From positions 4,340,001-4,404,000 of the forward strand of contig OY729512.2 of NCBI GenBank assembly GCA_963422445.2: 64,000 bases of DNA, read 5' to 3'. Under the pieces are notes generated by a model. It searched no databases, was not told where the DNA came from, and saw nothing but the letters and a program-made list of their open reading frames with translations. Made by a program: the position numbers and the translations under genes. Of the stretch, positions 47,182 to 56,846 are shown piece by piece; the stretch's first letter is position 1; every line of letters starts with the position of its first letter. The DNA comes from G963422445 sp963422445 (GTDB taxonomy: Bacteria > Pseudomonadota > Alphaproteobacteria > Thalassobaculales > Thalassobaculaceae).

Positions 47182-48294
47182 TCATGCGGCATCCTCATCA
47201 ACAAATCGATAGCTCACTTTCAGGTCATTCAGTTGTTGATACCGTATCACCCTCTCGTGTTGTAATCGTCCGACGACGATACCCGGATGGACGCCGATGT
47301 TCCTGGCAAATTTCTCCACCTCCGTCCTGGTTTGCAAGCCGGAAAGCTCTGACATGTATTGTGGCGGGATCAGAATGTCGCTGGCCCATCTGTCCGCTTC
47401 TGTCTCCGCCTGTTCGTCCACGCCGCCCCGCCCATCGTCAAGCCAGACCGATTTCTTGTTTTTGCCGTGGAGCAAGATATGTGCAGCCTCGTGAAAAAAG
47501 GTAAACCAGAACTTGTCATTGGTTTTGCCAAACAACGATAACTGTATCAGTGGGCGTTGCGATCCCAACCAACGCGCCGCGCCGCTGATTCGCGCCCTCG
47601 GTATCGCCGGCACGAGAACGAAACCCACGCCGGCGCGACCGAGTAAGTCCCGCATTTTCGGTTCGAACACATCCGGCGTTTCCAGCGTCAGGCCACGAAT
47701 GTCCCGGAGCGCGGATTCGAAGTCGGCCTGAATGTACACCCGGTCGTCCAGCTGCTCGGCCTTTCGTTCTCCCAGACGGAGCCATGCGGAAACTGCTCCC
47801 TCGTCATAGGATTGCACCCGGCTTCTTCGAAAATCACACGCCATACCGAGATAATGCGTTCTCCACTCGTTCGGCGAGGCGACTTTGAAAAATTGCAGGC
47901 ATTCCTTTACCAAACCGGGTTTGGAGCCAGCATCAACACGCCTCTTCCCGATAGCACCGATTTTCATCAGCTGTCTGACCGGAAGCTTGTCGAGCCACGG
48001 TATCCATTCGGAATATCGGGCCGCCGCCTGTTCGCGCGCCAGGAATTCACGGTACAACGCTTCATAGCGCAGCCAGAAACCGGCACCGGGACCAAATACG
48101 AGCGCGAGCTGTTGTGCCGTTGCCTGCGTCAGAGACGCCTTGCCCTTGATAAGTTGGTTGACGTGTTTGGGGGTATATCCCAGTCGACACGCCAGCTCAA
48201 CCTGCGACCAGCCATGGTCTTCCAACAGATCAAGAATCGTTTCGCCGGGCGGAATCGCCCAGTCCGGCGCAAACGGAACGGGAGGGTCACTCAT
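47182..48294 (-). CDS. higA: HigA-type antitoxin fused to ImmA/IrrE metallopeptidase
   Basis: About 370 aa from ATG 48294 (MSDPPVPFAPDWAIPPGETI). The N-terminal XRE helix-turn-helix has WSQVELACRLGYTPKHVNQL at about 30-50. The C-terminal DUF955/ImmA zinc peptidase domain carries FTFFHEAAHILLHGK (HExxH-type) and EQAETEADRWASDILIPPQY. HigA proteins of this long type occur next to HigB toxins. The start overlaps the last eight bases of the toxin gene. Expected to repress the operon and neutralise the toxin. The peptidase part suggests control by proteolysis under stress or phage cues, which is inference. Confidence 0.88.
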   Translation of the reverse strand: MSDPPVPFAPDWAIPPGETILDLLEDHGWSQVELACRLGYTPKHVNQLIKGKASLTQATAQQLALVFGPGAGFWLRYEALYREFLAREQAAARYSEWIPWLDKLPVRQLMKIGAIGKRRVDAGSKPGLVKECLQFFKVASPNEWRTHYLGMACDFRRSRVQSYDEGAVSAWLRLGERKAEQLDDRVYIQADFESALRDIRGLTLETPDVFEPKMRDLLGRAGVGFVLVPAIPRARISGAARWLGSQRPLIQLSLFGKTNDKFWFTFFHEAAHILLHGKNKKSVWLDDGRGGVDEQAETEADRWASDILIPPQYMSELSGLQTRTEVEKFARNIGVHPGIVVGRLQHERVIRYQQLNDLKVSYRFVDEDAA

Positions 48295-48613
48295 GATAGT
48301 CTCCAATATATTGTATGCGGATCTCGGTAACCTGCGTCCAATCGATACGTCCGTCCGCACATAACGGCGGGTTGTCGGTTATCGAAACGACCAAACGACT
48401 CCCCTTTGCCAGAGACAACGCGATCTGTCCGGCACGGCCTCCCGTCAACCGATGGGGCCTGCCGGCATGCAGATCAAAGACGGTCTGTGCCGCCGAGAGT
48501 TCAGACAAGCGCCGGCGCAGTTTCCTTGCCACGTCAGGACCAAGCGTTCGGACCGCGTGCTTCGACTCCTCGCACAGCCGCCGCAAGGCTTTGCTCTTGA
48601 AATGTATCTCCAT
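48287..48613 (-). CDS. higB: HigB/RelE-type toxin
   Basis: A 108-aa RelE/HigB-fold protein: EIHFKSKALRRLCEESKHAV, then KLRRRLSELSAAQTVFDLHA, RPHRLTGGRAGQIALSLAKG and the C-terminal strand IDWTQVTEIRIQYIGDYHE. This is the HigB (plasmid maintenance) subtype paired with long HigA-ImmA antitoxins. ATG 48613; it is the first gene of the pair, as is usual for higBA. Probable ribosome-dependent mRNA interferase. The gene is intact. Confidence 0.88.
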   Translation of the reverse strand: MEIHFKSKALRRLCEESKHAVRTLGPDVARKLRRRLSELSAAQTVFDLHAGRPHRLTGGRAGQIALSLAKGSRLVVSITDNPPLCADGRIDWTQVTEIRIQYIGDYHE

Positions 48614-48772
48614 AGGGTCCGGATGCTACATGGATTTACCAATACGGTAAAGACCTATGGCGTTCCGGTTGCCCACCGCTCGATCCGTCAGCATGTCAGC
48701 GGCACCTGTCAGCCCGGCGCGGGAGATCACGACCGAATCTCGGACTCAATGAGCGCAGGATGCAAAACCCTA

Positions 48773-49923
48773 GTGGATTGATCGTTACAGATAAATCCGT
48801 TATTGTGTTCTTCTGATTTGTCGATCACGGAGGTCTGCAAGATGCGCCCTGGTGTTTCATTCACGCTCACTTCAGGCGACCGGCATCGCCTTGAAACGGT
48901 TGTCCCGGACCCGAAGAGCCCGCAGAAGCATGTCTGGCGGGCACGCATCGTTCTTCTGAGCGGCGACGGGCTCGGCACGATGGCCATCATGAGAGAGACC
49001 GGCAAGGCGAAGAACAGTGTCTGGCGCTGGCAGGACCGCTTTTATGGAAGACGGTGTGGACGGACTTCTGCGGGACAAGACGCGTCCGCCGGGCAAGACG
49101 CCTCTGGCTCCTGAGCCAGAGGCGAAGATCGTCGGGTTGACCCACACCTCGCCGCCTCACGCGGCGACCCACTGGACGCTGCGGGCGATGGCGAAGGCTG
49201 TGGGGGTTGCCGCTTCGAGGGTATGGGCGGTCTGGCAGGCGCATGGCCTGATGCCGCACCGCTGGCGGCCGTTCACGCTTTCGAACGATCCCGCCTGCCT
49301 CGAGACGCTGACCGACATCGCCGGCCTCTCCGTTGCGCCGCCGGCTCACGCGGTCGTGCTGTCGATCGATGACAGGTCGCACAGTCAGGCACTTGACCGC
49401 ACACAGCCCGGCCTGCCGCTGAAGAAAGGCCGCGGCGCCACCATGACACATGATTACAAGCGCAACGGCACGACGACGCTGTTTGCCGCCCTGACCGTGC
49501 TCGACGGCACGGTCATCGGCCAGCACGCCAGTCGGCATCGCCACCAGGCGTTCCTAAGATTCCTCAACCGCATCGCGCGCACGATACCCGCCGGCGTCCC
49601 GGTCCATGCCATCCTCGACAACGACGCCACTCACAAGCACAAGGACGTCCAGGTCTGGCTCGCACGCCATCCGCGCTGGACCTTCCACGTCACCCCCACC
49701 TCGAGCGCGTGGCTGAACGCGCTCGAAGGCGTCTTCGCCAAGCGGACACGACGCCGTCTCAAATACGGCGTCTGCCGCTCCGTACGCGAACTCCAGGATG
49801 CCATCCGCCGCGTCATCGACGAACACAACACCACCGAAGCCAGGCCCTTCGTCTGGACCGCCGATCCCGATACCATCATCGCCGCAAGAAAAAGAGGGGT
49901 TTCAAACGTTGAAATCAATCCAC
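48773..49923. mobile_element. IS630-family element 4
   Basis: The ends are GTGGATTGATCG at 48773 and its inverse ...AATCAATCCAC ending at 49923. TA flanks both sides (48771-48772 and 49924-49925). At 1151 bp it is a normal IS630. It separates higBA from a second, broken ImmA-like locus, with its right end lying inside the 3' end of that locus. Confidence 0.82.
48842..49923 (+). pseudogene. IS630 transposase 4, frameshifted, no own stop
   Basis: Starts at ATG 48842 (MRPGVSFTLTSGDRHRLETV), seven bases after GGAGG. HTH region SGDGLGTMAIMRETGKAKNS to VWRWQDRF. One extra T in CGCTTTTATGG near 49045 ends this frame at 49114. The rest follows in the second frame: EDGVDGLLRDKTRPPG, VVLSIDDRSHSQALDRTQP (Asp), HAILDNDATHKHKDVQVWL (Asp) and SSAWLNALEGVFAKRTRRRL (Glu). 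The second frame has no stop within the element and reads into flanking DNA to 50048. Confidence 0.78.
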
Positions 49924-49926
49924 TAG

Positions 49927-50625
49927 CTGGATATTCGCTTTGCCCGGAGTGGAAGTTCCATGGCACTCGCAACTTTGAGGGTTCGATAGAGATTTCGACG
50001 ATCGAATGCGCCCTGATAGTGACCCGAATAACTCTCGCTTCAGGGTGAAAGCCCGGTTCTCTTGGCAATCAGATACGCGACAGTCTCTGCTTCGACCTCA
50101 CGCAACGCCAGATCATCAGGGCAGTTGAATCTGTCACCTCGCTTCGCATCACTGCCATAGTGACCAAGGTCGATGTGGGCCATCTCATCAGCGAACGTGA
50201 CCAGTTGAGTTTCCATGTGGGCACGGACCACAGGGCCGTGTGACGGCCATTGCCTCAGCTGCGCTCGCAGAATAAGCGGTACACACCGGTCTCAGCCATC
50301 CCGAAACGCTGTGCCAACCGTTCGGCGGCGGCTTCGGCGACATCGCCACGCAAGAATTCGAACATAGGGCACACAGAAACTTTGCGGCCCGCCCATGAAT
50401 CACCTCCTCCTCCCGTACCGCCGGCGTTTTGGGTTCGTCGGACTGCCAGAATTCTGCGCGCGCCAACGTGTCCGGATTGTCGAAGGCTTCGAGCACTGCA
50501 CGCGCCGTCGCGAGATCGATGGCGGACCCGAAGCGTGCTGTAAGCGCGGCCGACCCGAAAAGCTCCCCGCGCAACACCTTACGCCGACACACCGTCCAGC
50601 TGATATTGATGAAGATTCCACTCAT
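49927..50625 (-). pseudogene. Fragmented antitoxin/ImmA-like metallopeptidase locus
   Basis: Three minus-strand pieces. From 50625, GSAIDLATARAVLEAFDNPD and a Glu-rich stretch, unrecognised. From 50365, a 36-codon frame starts MFEFLRGDVAEAAAERLAQR. From 50231 the frame carries TFADEMAHIDLGHYGSD (HExxH-like but DEMAH) and LREVEAETVAYLIAKRTGLS, as in ImmA/IrrE-type proteins. Past a stop, another frame gives GAFDRRNLYRTLKVASAMEL, the usual C-terminal text of that family, up to the IS630 end. Frameshifts and the IS make it non-functional. The first piece may be a different gene. Confidence 0.5.
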
Positions 50626-50722
50626 GAATTCAAGGGTCAGCGGCGTCGGATTGCCGAGCCGTTCATCTTAGGCCGCTGAGAACAGCACGACCGGAGACTC
50701 CATCTCGTACCAAGTAAAGAAT

Positions 50723-50899
50723 TCATGGTATCGTAGCATCCTGATAGCACCAGCCGCGAATGAAGCCGGGCACCGCCAGGCGTTCTTTCAGATGTTCAGT
50801 CTGATACCAATGTTCATATTTCTGGTTGGCACTGAACCGGCAATCGTTCCAGATCGCAAGCTCCCCGTTCCGATCATTCTGCTCCCCTCCCCCTGACAT
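50723..50899 (-). pseudogene. DUF4286/EthD-like short fragment
   Basis: 58 codons from ATG 50899. ELAIWNDCRFSANQKYEHWY followed by QTEHLKERLAVPGFIRGWCY is the N-terminal half of a DUF4286-like dimeric alpha/beta-barrel protein (NEWYxTEHLxERLAVPGF). The frame ends after QDATIP, far short of the usual 200 or so residues. It lies 40 bases downstream of the epoxide hydrolase on the same strand and may be the truncated end of a former operon. Confidence 0.5.
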
Positions 50900-50939
50900 T
50901 GACGCCGAGCTAAGCCGTGCCTTGATCGGGAAGAGGCAA

Positions 50940-52073
50940 TCAGCGGATCTGCGCGAAGAAGGCCCGAATGTCGGCGACAAAAGCTTCCGATTGTTCGAAT
51001 GCCGCAAAATGACCGCCGCGCTCCATAACCGTCCAGTGCGTGATGTTGTAGGCGGGCTCACACCATGAGCGCGGCGCCCGTAGAATCTCCTTGGGAAACG
51101 CGGCAACCCCGGTCGGCAGTTCGACCCGACCACGGCCCGCAAAACGGTCGAAGCTCTCCCAGTATAATCGGGCGGACGATGCTGCAGATCCCGTCAGCCA
51201 GTACAGCATGACATTATCGAGCATTTCGTCGCGGCCGAGGGCGTTTTCCGGATGACCGTCGCAATCTGTCCACGACCAGAATTTCTCCATGATCCAGGCC
51301 AGTTGCCCGACCGGTGAATCGACAAGCGCGTAACCGATGGTCTGCGGTCGAGTACTCTGCTGTTTCGAGTATCCGGAATCCCAGTTCCGGTAATATGCCA
51401 GGGCCTTGAGCGCCGCCTTGTCATCAGGTGTCGGATTATCCCGTGCCGTCTTCGGCGCCCTGGCGATCGGCATGTTGAGATGAATAGCCGCGCAACGCCC
51501 GCGATTGCGGCCGACCTGCGTGGTGACCGCCGCACCCCAGTCGCCGCCTTGAGCGCCGTAGCACTCATACCCGAGACGCTGCATCAGCATCTCCCAGACC
51601 TCGGCAATCTTTTCCACGCCCCAGCCAGCCTCGGTCGGCTTGCCGGAAAACCCGTAGCCCGGGAGCGACGGGCAAACAACATGAAACGCATCTTCGACCC
51701 TGCCGCCATGCGCGACAGGGTCAACCAGGGGCTCGATGATCTTGTGGAATTCGACCACGGATCCGGGCCAACCATGGGTGATTAACAGCGGCAAGGCATC
51801 GGGATTGCCCGAGCGCTGGTGAATGAAGTGAATATCGACCCCGTCGAATGGCGCAACAAAATGGTCGAAACGATTGAGCGCGGCCTCGCGCGCCGGCCAA
51901 TCATAGGACTCGGCCCAGTAACTCGCCAGATCCCGGACATACGCCAAAGGGATACCCTGCGACCAATCGTCAACGACTTCGGCATCAGGCCAGCGGGCCG
52001 CACGGAGTCTTTGACGGAGATCGGACAACGCGTCATCCGCCGTCGTGATCGTGAACGGATGTATCAAGGACAC
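50940..52073 (-). CDS. Epoxide hydrolase (EHN plus alpha/beta hydrolase)
   Basis: A 377-aa protein. The N-terminal EHN segment reads DLRQRLRAARWPDAEVVDDW and QGIPLAYVRDLASYWAESYD. The alpha/beta-hydrolase core contains LPLLITHGWPGSVVEFHKII (oxyanion HGWPG), GAQGGDWGAAVTTQVGRN with the nucleophilic Asp, and VMERGGHFAAFEQSEAFVAD with the catalytic His. Length fits bacterial microsomal-type epoxide hydrolases. ATG at 52073. It is followed upstream by the PhyH gene on the same strand (52-base gap). Predicted to open an epoxide; juvenile-hormone-type substrates are known for relatives but not implied. Confidence 0.9.
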   Translation of the reverse strand: MSLIHPFTITTADDALSDLRQRLRAARWPDAEVVDDWSQGIPLAYVRDLASYWAESYDWPAREAALNRFDHFVAPFDGVDIHFIHQRSGNPDALPLLITHGWPGSVVEFHKIIEPLVDPVAHGGRVEDAFHVVCPSLPGYGFSGKPTEAGWGVEKIAEVWEMLMQRLGYECYGAQGGDWGAAVTTQVGRNRGRCAAIHLNMPIARAPKTARDNPTPDDKAALKALAYYRNWDSGYSKQQSTRPQTIGYALVDSPVGQLAWIMEKFWSWTDCDGHPENALGRDEMLDNVMLYWLTGSAASSARLYWESFDRFAGRGRVELPTGVAAFPKEILRAPRSWCEPAYNITHWTVMERGGHFAAFEQSEAFVADIRAFFAQIR

Positions 52074-52125
52074 TCGGGACTCCCCTGTACCGGATTCGGA
52101 TCAGCAGATCACGGTCTGTGAAGTC

Positions 52126-52968
52126 TCAATAACGCTGCCCCCGGCTCGGGTCGGCATTCTCATAGAGGATTTTCCGCTTTATTGCAGCATCGGCCCGGCA
52201 CAAGGCAAAATCGTCGTCCGTAAGCCATCCCCGTGGCGGTCCGACAATGTTGAAATGGCCAAAATTGTCGACACCGCTGACATGCGCCACCAACGAGCGA
52301 TCCCCGGTACGCTGCCGCATCGACGGCTTGATGTAGCGCACCGCCGCGCCGATTCGCCGGTCAGCCGTGCCATTCGGCCCAGAGGAATGGAACAGGTGCC
52401 CATGATGCAACGAGGCTTGCCCGGGTTGCAGGATCACGTTGACACCCTCGTCTTCATCAACCTCTACCGCAACTTCCTGGCCGCGTGAAAGCAGATTGTT
52501 CGGATCGAAAGTATCGACATGAGGCACGAGCCTGCGGCCATGACTGCCGGGTACGAACCGCATGCAACCGCTCTCGATCGTCGACGGTGACAAAGCGACC
52601 CACGCTGTCACTTCTTCAGCATCATCAAGGCCCCAATACGTCAGATCCTGATGCCATGTCACGATATTGGGCGAATTGGCCTCCTTGATGAACAGGCCGC
52701 CGCTCCACACCAGAAGGTCCGATCCCAGGATGGATCTGATCGCTCCGATCAGAGCCGGGTTGCGAACCATCCGGTCGAATGATGGAAGCAGGCGGTCTGG
52801 ATAGGATCGCAGCAGCATGAGCTTTTCGGGATCGTCAGCAACTTCGGTCTCGGCCTTTTCGAGGTCGGCGCGGATCGCTCTCGCCTCCGCCTCGCCCATT
52901 GCGTCAATTGGAAATACGAAACCGTCACGGGCGTAGACCGCCGGGACACTCTCCATCGCGAGAACCAT
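52126..52968 (-). CDS. Phytanoyl-CoA dioxygenase-family 2OG-Fe(II) oxygenase
   Basis: A 280-aa PhyH-fold oxygenase. The iron ligands are visible as WHQDLTYWGL (His-x-Asp) and LHHGHLFHSSGPNGTADRRI (distal His with the 2-oxoglutarate-binding Arg following). A WVALSPSTIESGCMRFVPGS block is characteristic of the family. ATG 52968 with GAGG about ten bases upstream. It precedes the epoxide hydrolase in a two-gene operon. Predicted to hydroxylate a CoA ester or small organic substrate. Confidence 0.9.
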   Translation of the reverse strand: MVLAMESVPAVYARDGFVFPIDAMGEAEARAIRADLEKAETEVADDPEKLMLLRSYPDRLLPSFDRMVRNPALIGAIRSILGSDLLVWSGGLFIKEANSPNIVTWHQDLTYWGLDDAEEVTAWVALSPSTIESGCMRFVPGSHGRRLVPHVDTFDPNNLLSRGQEVAVEVDEDEGVNVILQPGQASLHHGHLFHSSGPNGTADRRIGAAVRYIKPSMRQRTGDRSLVAHVSGVDNFGHFNIVGPPRGWLTDDDFALCRADAAIKRKILYENADPSRGQRY

Positions 52969-53237
52969 AGGTCATTCCTCTCCTGTCCTGACGTCTGCGA
53001 GTTTCGGTGCTCACCGCACGCGCAGCACGAATGCTACTTGCCGCGTCCGCCGATCACAACTCCCCGTTTTGCCCACTGCATATCGGTGCCATAACGTCGC
53101 CTTCGCAACTATTCGGCGTAACCCGTGCCGCCGGATATCCAGCCGCCATGCGCACTGCTCCTGTCTTCATGTTAGATTGTCATCACGGAACAAACCGGAT
53201 CTGATAGTTCCCAACCTGATGAAGAGATGCGCTGTAT

Positions 53238-55448
53238 ATGGAAGTCGGGCGGAAGGACCCTCGGAACCGGATGAACCGGCTGTTGCTCTGGAATCTGCGC
53301 ATTTTGGGCGGGCTCGCCGTACTGGCGTTGATCGCGCTCGGCGCTAGCCTGCTGTGGCTGCGGACATCCCTGCCCGACCTCGATTCCGAGATCACGGTTC
53401 CAAACCTGTCGGAACCGGTCGAAATTCTCCGTGACAGATTCGGCGTGCCGACCATCCGGGCCGCGAACAGGGACGACGCGGCCTTCGCTCTCGGCTTTGT
53501 TCATGCTCAGGACCGTTTCGCGCAAATGGAACTGATGCGACGGAGCGGCGCCGGGCGACTCGGCGAAGTCGTCGGCTCCGCCATGCTGCCCGCCGACCGC
53601 TATCTGCGCGGTTTCGGCCTGTACGCCCAGGCACAGAAACAAATACAGATTCTGTCGCCGGAGTTTCGGCGCACGGTCGAGGTCTATGCCGACGGCGTCA
53701 ACGCCTGGCTTGAAACCCGTACCGGCGCGCTGCCTTGGGAACTTGCCGTCGCGTTCATCGATCCCGAGCCCTGGCAAACGGCCGACACACTGGTCTGGGG
53801 CCGTTTGATGGCGCTCCGTCTCACCTACAACTGGTCCAGCGAGGCCCTGCGCGCCCGGATGTCGGAACACCTGACCCTGGAACAACTCCACGATCTTTGG
53901 CCGGATGTGGGCGGCAACGACCCGATTACAATGCCGGTCAACGGCGCGGGCGGAGGCTCCAATGCATGGGTCGTCGCCAGCGACCGCAAACTTGCCAACG
54001 ATCCGCATCTTGGCCTCAATATGCCGAGCACATGGTATCTTGCGCGAATAGAGACACCCGAAGGCGTGTTGGCCGGAGCCACGACTCCCGGGGTTCCGCT
54101 AGTGATCCTCGGCCATAACGGTGCCGTCGCATGGGGTATGACAACAACCCATGCCGATACCGCGGACCTGGTCAAGACCCCCGATGTCACCACGACCGAG
54201 CGCGATGTCATAACCGTGCGTGGTGGTGAACCACATGAAATGCAGATTCGCCGGACGGCCCGCGGCATCATCGTGTCTGATGTGTCCAGACAAATGCCCG
54301 ACGGCTGGGCGCTCGAAGGGCCATTGTTCGATCCCGACGATCGCACCGTCGAAGCTGTCAGCAAGATCAACCAGGCGCAAAACCACCAAGAATTCATTGA
54401 CGCCCTGCGTGATTTTCACACCCCCAACCAGAACATCGTTTTCGCCGACACCGCCGGCCATATCGGCGCGATTGCCGCCGGCCGGATTCCGATGCGACGC
54501 AACAAAACAGGTTTTCTGGCGTCCGACCGGATCACATGGGACTCCTACATACCGTTCGAACAGCTGCCGCAATCGGTTGATCCTGCCGCTGGCCGTATCG
54601 TCAATGCCAACAATGTCCTTGTCGGCCCTGAATATCCGCATTATCTCGGCCGCGAATGGGCCCCGCCCTTCCGCGCTCAGCGCATAGAGGCAATGCTCGA
54701 CGCTGGCATCAGCCACGACCGGATTCAGACCGATACGGTATCGCTCTCGGCCAGAGCCCTGCTACCGCATCTACTCGTGGCAGCAGATGAGCCTCGTCTC
54801 GCAGGCTGGAACGGCGATATGGACCGCCGGTTGTCGGAACCGGTTCTCTATATGGCCTGGATCCGCGAGGCGATGCGGACAGTTTTCGCCGACGAGCTCG
54901 GTCCGGAATTCGGACGCTGGTGGCGCTACCGACCGGCGACCCTTCTCCATGTTCTCGAAAAGCGGCCGCATTGGTGTGACGACACTACGACGGCAGAAAC
55001 GGAATCCTGCGCGGAAGCGCTCTCCTTGGCCCATCAACGCGCCCGAACCTTCCTCCGCGACCGATACGGCAATGAGCTTCCGCTCTGGGGCGAGGTCCAT
55101 CAGGCACGATTTGAACACGCTGTCGCCGGGCAAATTCCGATTTTGCGCGATCTGATCGGCCGTGAGATCGGAAACAGCGGCGGGCCAACAACCGTCAATG
55201 CCGGTCTGAGCGATTTCCGGGATGAAGATCATCCGTTTCGCCAGAAACACGGACCGGGGTTTCGCGCCATTTATGATCTCACCGACCTCGACCGGTCCCG
55301 GTTCATGCAGGTGCCCGGACAATCGGGGAATCCGTTCTCTCCACATTACGACGACCTGCTGAAACGCTGGCGCGACGGCAAGTACATCACGTTAACCACG
55401 CCGACGGCGCCGGCTCATCGCAACCTCCTTCGGCCCGCGCGGCAATAA
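53238..55448 (+). CDS. Penicillin-acylase-family Ntn hydrolase, membrane-anchored or secreted
   Basis: 736 aa from ATG 53238; ATG 53271 (MNRLLLWNLRILGG) is also plausible. A hydrophobic helix at about 13-43 looks like a signal anchor. The alpha chain contains RDRFGVPTIRAANRDDAAFA and FVHAQDRFAQMELMRRSGAG. The autocatalytic cut is expected at GAGGGSNAWVVASDRKLAND (residues about 236-255), freeing the N-terminal Ser of the beta chain. NDPHLGLNMPSTWYLARI and GHNGAVAWGMTTTHADTADL follow. Family members hydrolyse amide bonds of beta-lactams or acyl-homoserine lactones. Predicted to act in the periplasm on an N-acyl substrate. Confidence 0.9.
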   Translation: MEVGRKDPRNRMNRLLLWNLRILGGLAVLALIALGASLLWLRTSLPDLDSEITVPNLSEPVEILRDRFGVPTIRAANRDDAAFALGFVHAQDRFAQMELMRRSGAGRLGEVVGSAMLPADRYLRGFGLYAQAQKQIQILSPEFRRTVEVYADGVNAWLETRTGALPWELAVAFIDPEPWQTADTLVWGRLMALRLTYNWSSEALRARMSEHLTLEQLHDLWPDVGGNDPITMPVNGAGGGSNAWVVASDRKLANDPHLGLNMPSTWYLARIETPEGVLAGATTPGVPLVILGHNGAVAWGMTTTHADTADLVKTPDVTTTERDVITVRGGEPHEMQIRRTARGIIVSDVSRQMPDGWALEGPLFDPDDRTVEAVSKINQAQNHQEFIDALRDFHTPNQNIVFADTAGHIGAIAAGRIPMRRNKTGFLASDRITWDSYIPFEQLPQSVDPAAGRIVNANNVLVGPEYPHYLGREWAPPFRAQRIEAMLDAGISHDRIQTDTVSLSARALLPHLLVAADEPRLAGWNGDMDRRLSEPVLYMAWIREAMRTVFADELGPEFGRWWRYRPATLLHVLEKRPHWCDDTTTAETESCAEALSLAHQRARTFLRDRYGNELPLWGEVHQARFEHAVAGQIPILRDLIGREIGNSGGPTTVNAGLSDFRDEDHPFRQKHGPGFRAIYDLTDLDRSRFMQVPGQSGNPFSPHYDDLLKRWRDGKYITLTTPTAPAHRNLLRPARQ

Positions 55449-55768
55449 TGTCGCCAGCATCGAGTCTTCGAGCCGAGCCCCGCCGTCGTCCACGATCGGG
55501 ATCCGGACGCCTTTTCGCGCCATTGACATTGGCAGACAAACCAGATGTCCGATCGCCCCGTCCGTCTGCAATGCCATGCGCGACATCGAAGGCCGAAGGC
55601 TCCGGGATTTCGGGCCGAAAGTGTTGAATCGATAGTCATGGTTGCAGAAATCGGTATGATCCGGTGGTCTCGGGATTGCCGGTCGCAAGGCAATCACCCA
55701 CGATACCGAACGCAATGACCTTGATGACCGGATTCCGGTTATCCCATGTACATCAGGGAGGCAGGACG
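55449..55768. other. Intergenic, possible minus-strand remnant
   Basis: 320 bases. On the minus strand, text such as GHLVCLPMSMARKGVRIPIV with DDGGARLEDSMLATLLPRG runs towards 55392 and overlaps the acylase 3' end. It reads somewhat like a protein, but the family is unknown and it could be a shadow. The 3' part holds GGAGG and the start of the protease-like gene. Confidence 0.3.
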
Positions 55769-56649
55769 ATGTTCAGCGAGGCGGTCTCGAAGACCGCCGA
55801 CTATACCAGGCCCATGGTGATCTCCAGTCGCACCGTGGACGGCAAGTGCGACAGCACCATCGGCACGTATATCGTGCTTAACCGTGAAGGATGGATTCTC
55901 ACCGCCGGTCATCTGCTGGAAATCGTGCGCTCGCAGCAGCAAAGCGCCCGGCGACACCGGGATTATCAGGGCAACGTGGTTGAGTTCCGCGGCGATACCA
56001 CGACGGGTAAGCGGGACGGCAAAGGGCACCGCAACCAGCGATCGAATACGGCTGTGTCCGTAACCATTCCGTGTGGTGGGGGAACGATGCTGCAAGACTG
56101 GTTGAAGCAAAGCTGTTCCCGGCGGCGGATGTCGCGCTCGGACGCCTGGATCCGTTCGATCCGGACCTGTCAGCGCAGTATCCTGTGTTCAAGGATCCGT
56201 CGCGGGACTTTATGCCGGGCCGCAGCCTATGCAAGCTCGGCTTCCCGTTCCAGCGGATAGACCCGTCCTTCGATGACGAAGCAAACCGGTTCGTCTTGCC
56301 GCCGGGGTCGGTGCCTGTTTCAATGATGCCGCTTGAAGGCATGTTCTTGCGGGTCGTGAACACCGTGGCGCCAGGCCATGCCGACGACCCGAACCTCTTC
56401 ATCGAAACCTCAACACCCGCTCTGATCGGACAGATGGGTGGACCGGTCTTCGATTCCCGCGCCGTGGTCTGGGGCCTTCTGTCTCACACGCTCCATCACC
56501 CGCTCGGGTTCCAGCCCCGCGCACCGACGGGTCACGTCGAACATCAGTTCCTCAATTGCGGCCTCGCCGTTCACGTCAGCGTCATTCGTCGAATTCTCGA
56601 CGCCGAGGGGATCAACTACAAGAGCGAAGATGCGGACGGCAACCCTTGA
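55769..56649 (+). pseudogene. Trypsin-like serine protease homologue, frameshifted, Ser replaced
   Basis: ATG 55769 lies eight bases after GGGAGG. The first frame has TIGTYIVLNREGWILTAGHL, containing the catalytic His (TAGH), then loses homology near 56010-56040. The second frame continues from YGCVRNHSVWWGNDAARLVE to AADVALGRLDPFDPDLSAQY, with the likely Asp. The usual GxSGGP site follows but reads LIGQMGGPVFDSRAVVWGLL, with Met in place of Ser. It ends at 56649. Both a frameshift and loss of the nucleophile point to decay; alternatively it was already a non-catalytic binding protein. Confidence 0.65.
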
Positions 56650-56846
56650 TCAGGCCGGAACCACCGGACTTGACCGGTATCCGTAGTCGCCCTGAGACCC
56701 TGGCAACCAAGCCCCAACGAAGTAATATGCCGGACAGGCGTAGCACAGCGCTCGTAAACCGAATTGATCGACACGGACGGTATCAGTCCGCCGACCGCCG
56801 GATGTGTTGGACAACAACCGTATCGGGGTTACAGTGGCGGCGGTGA

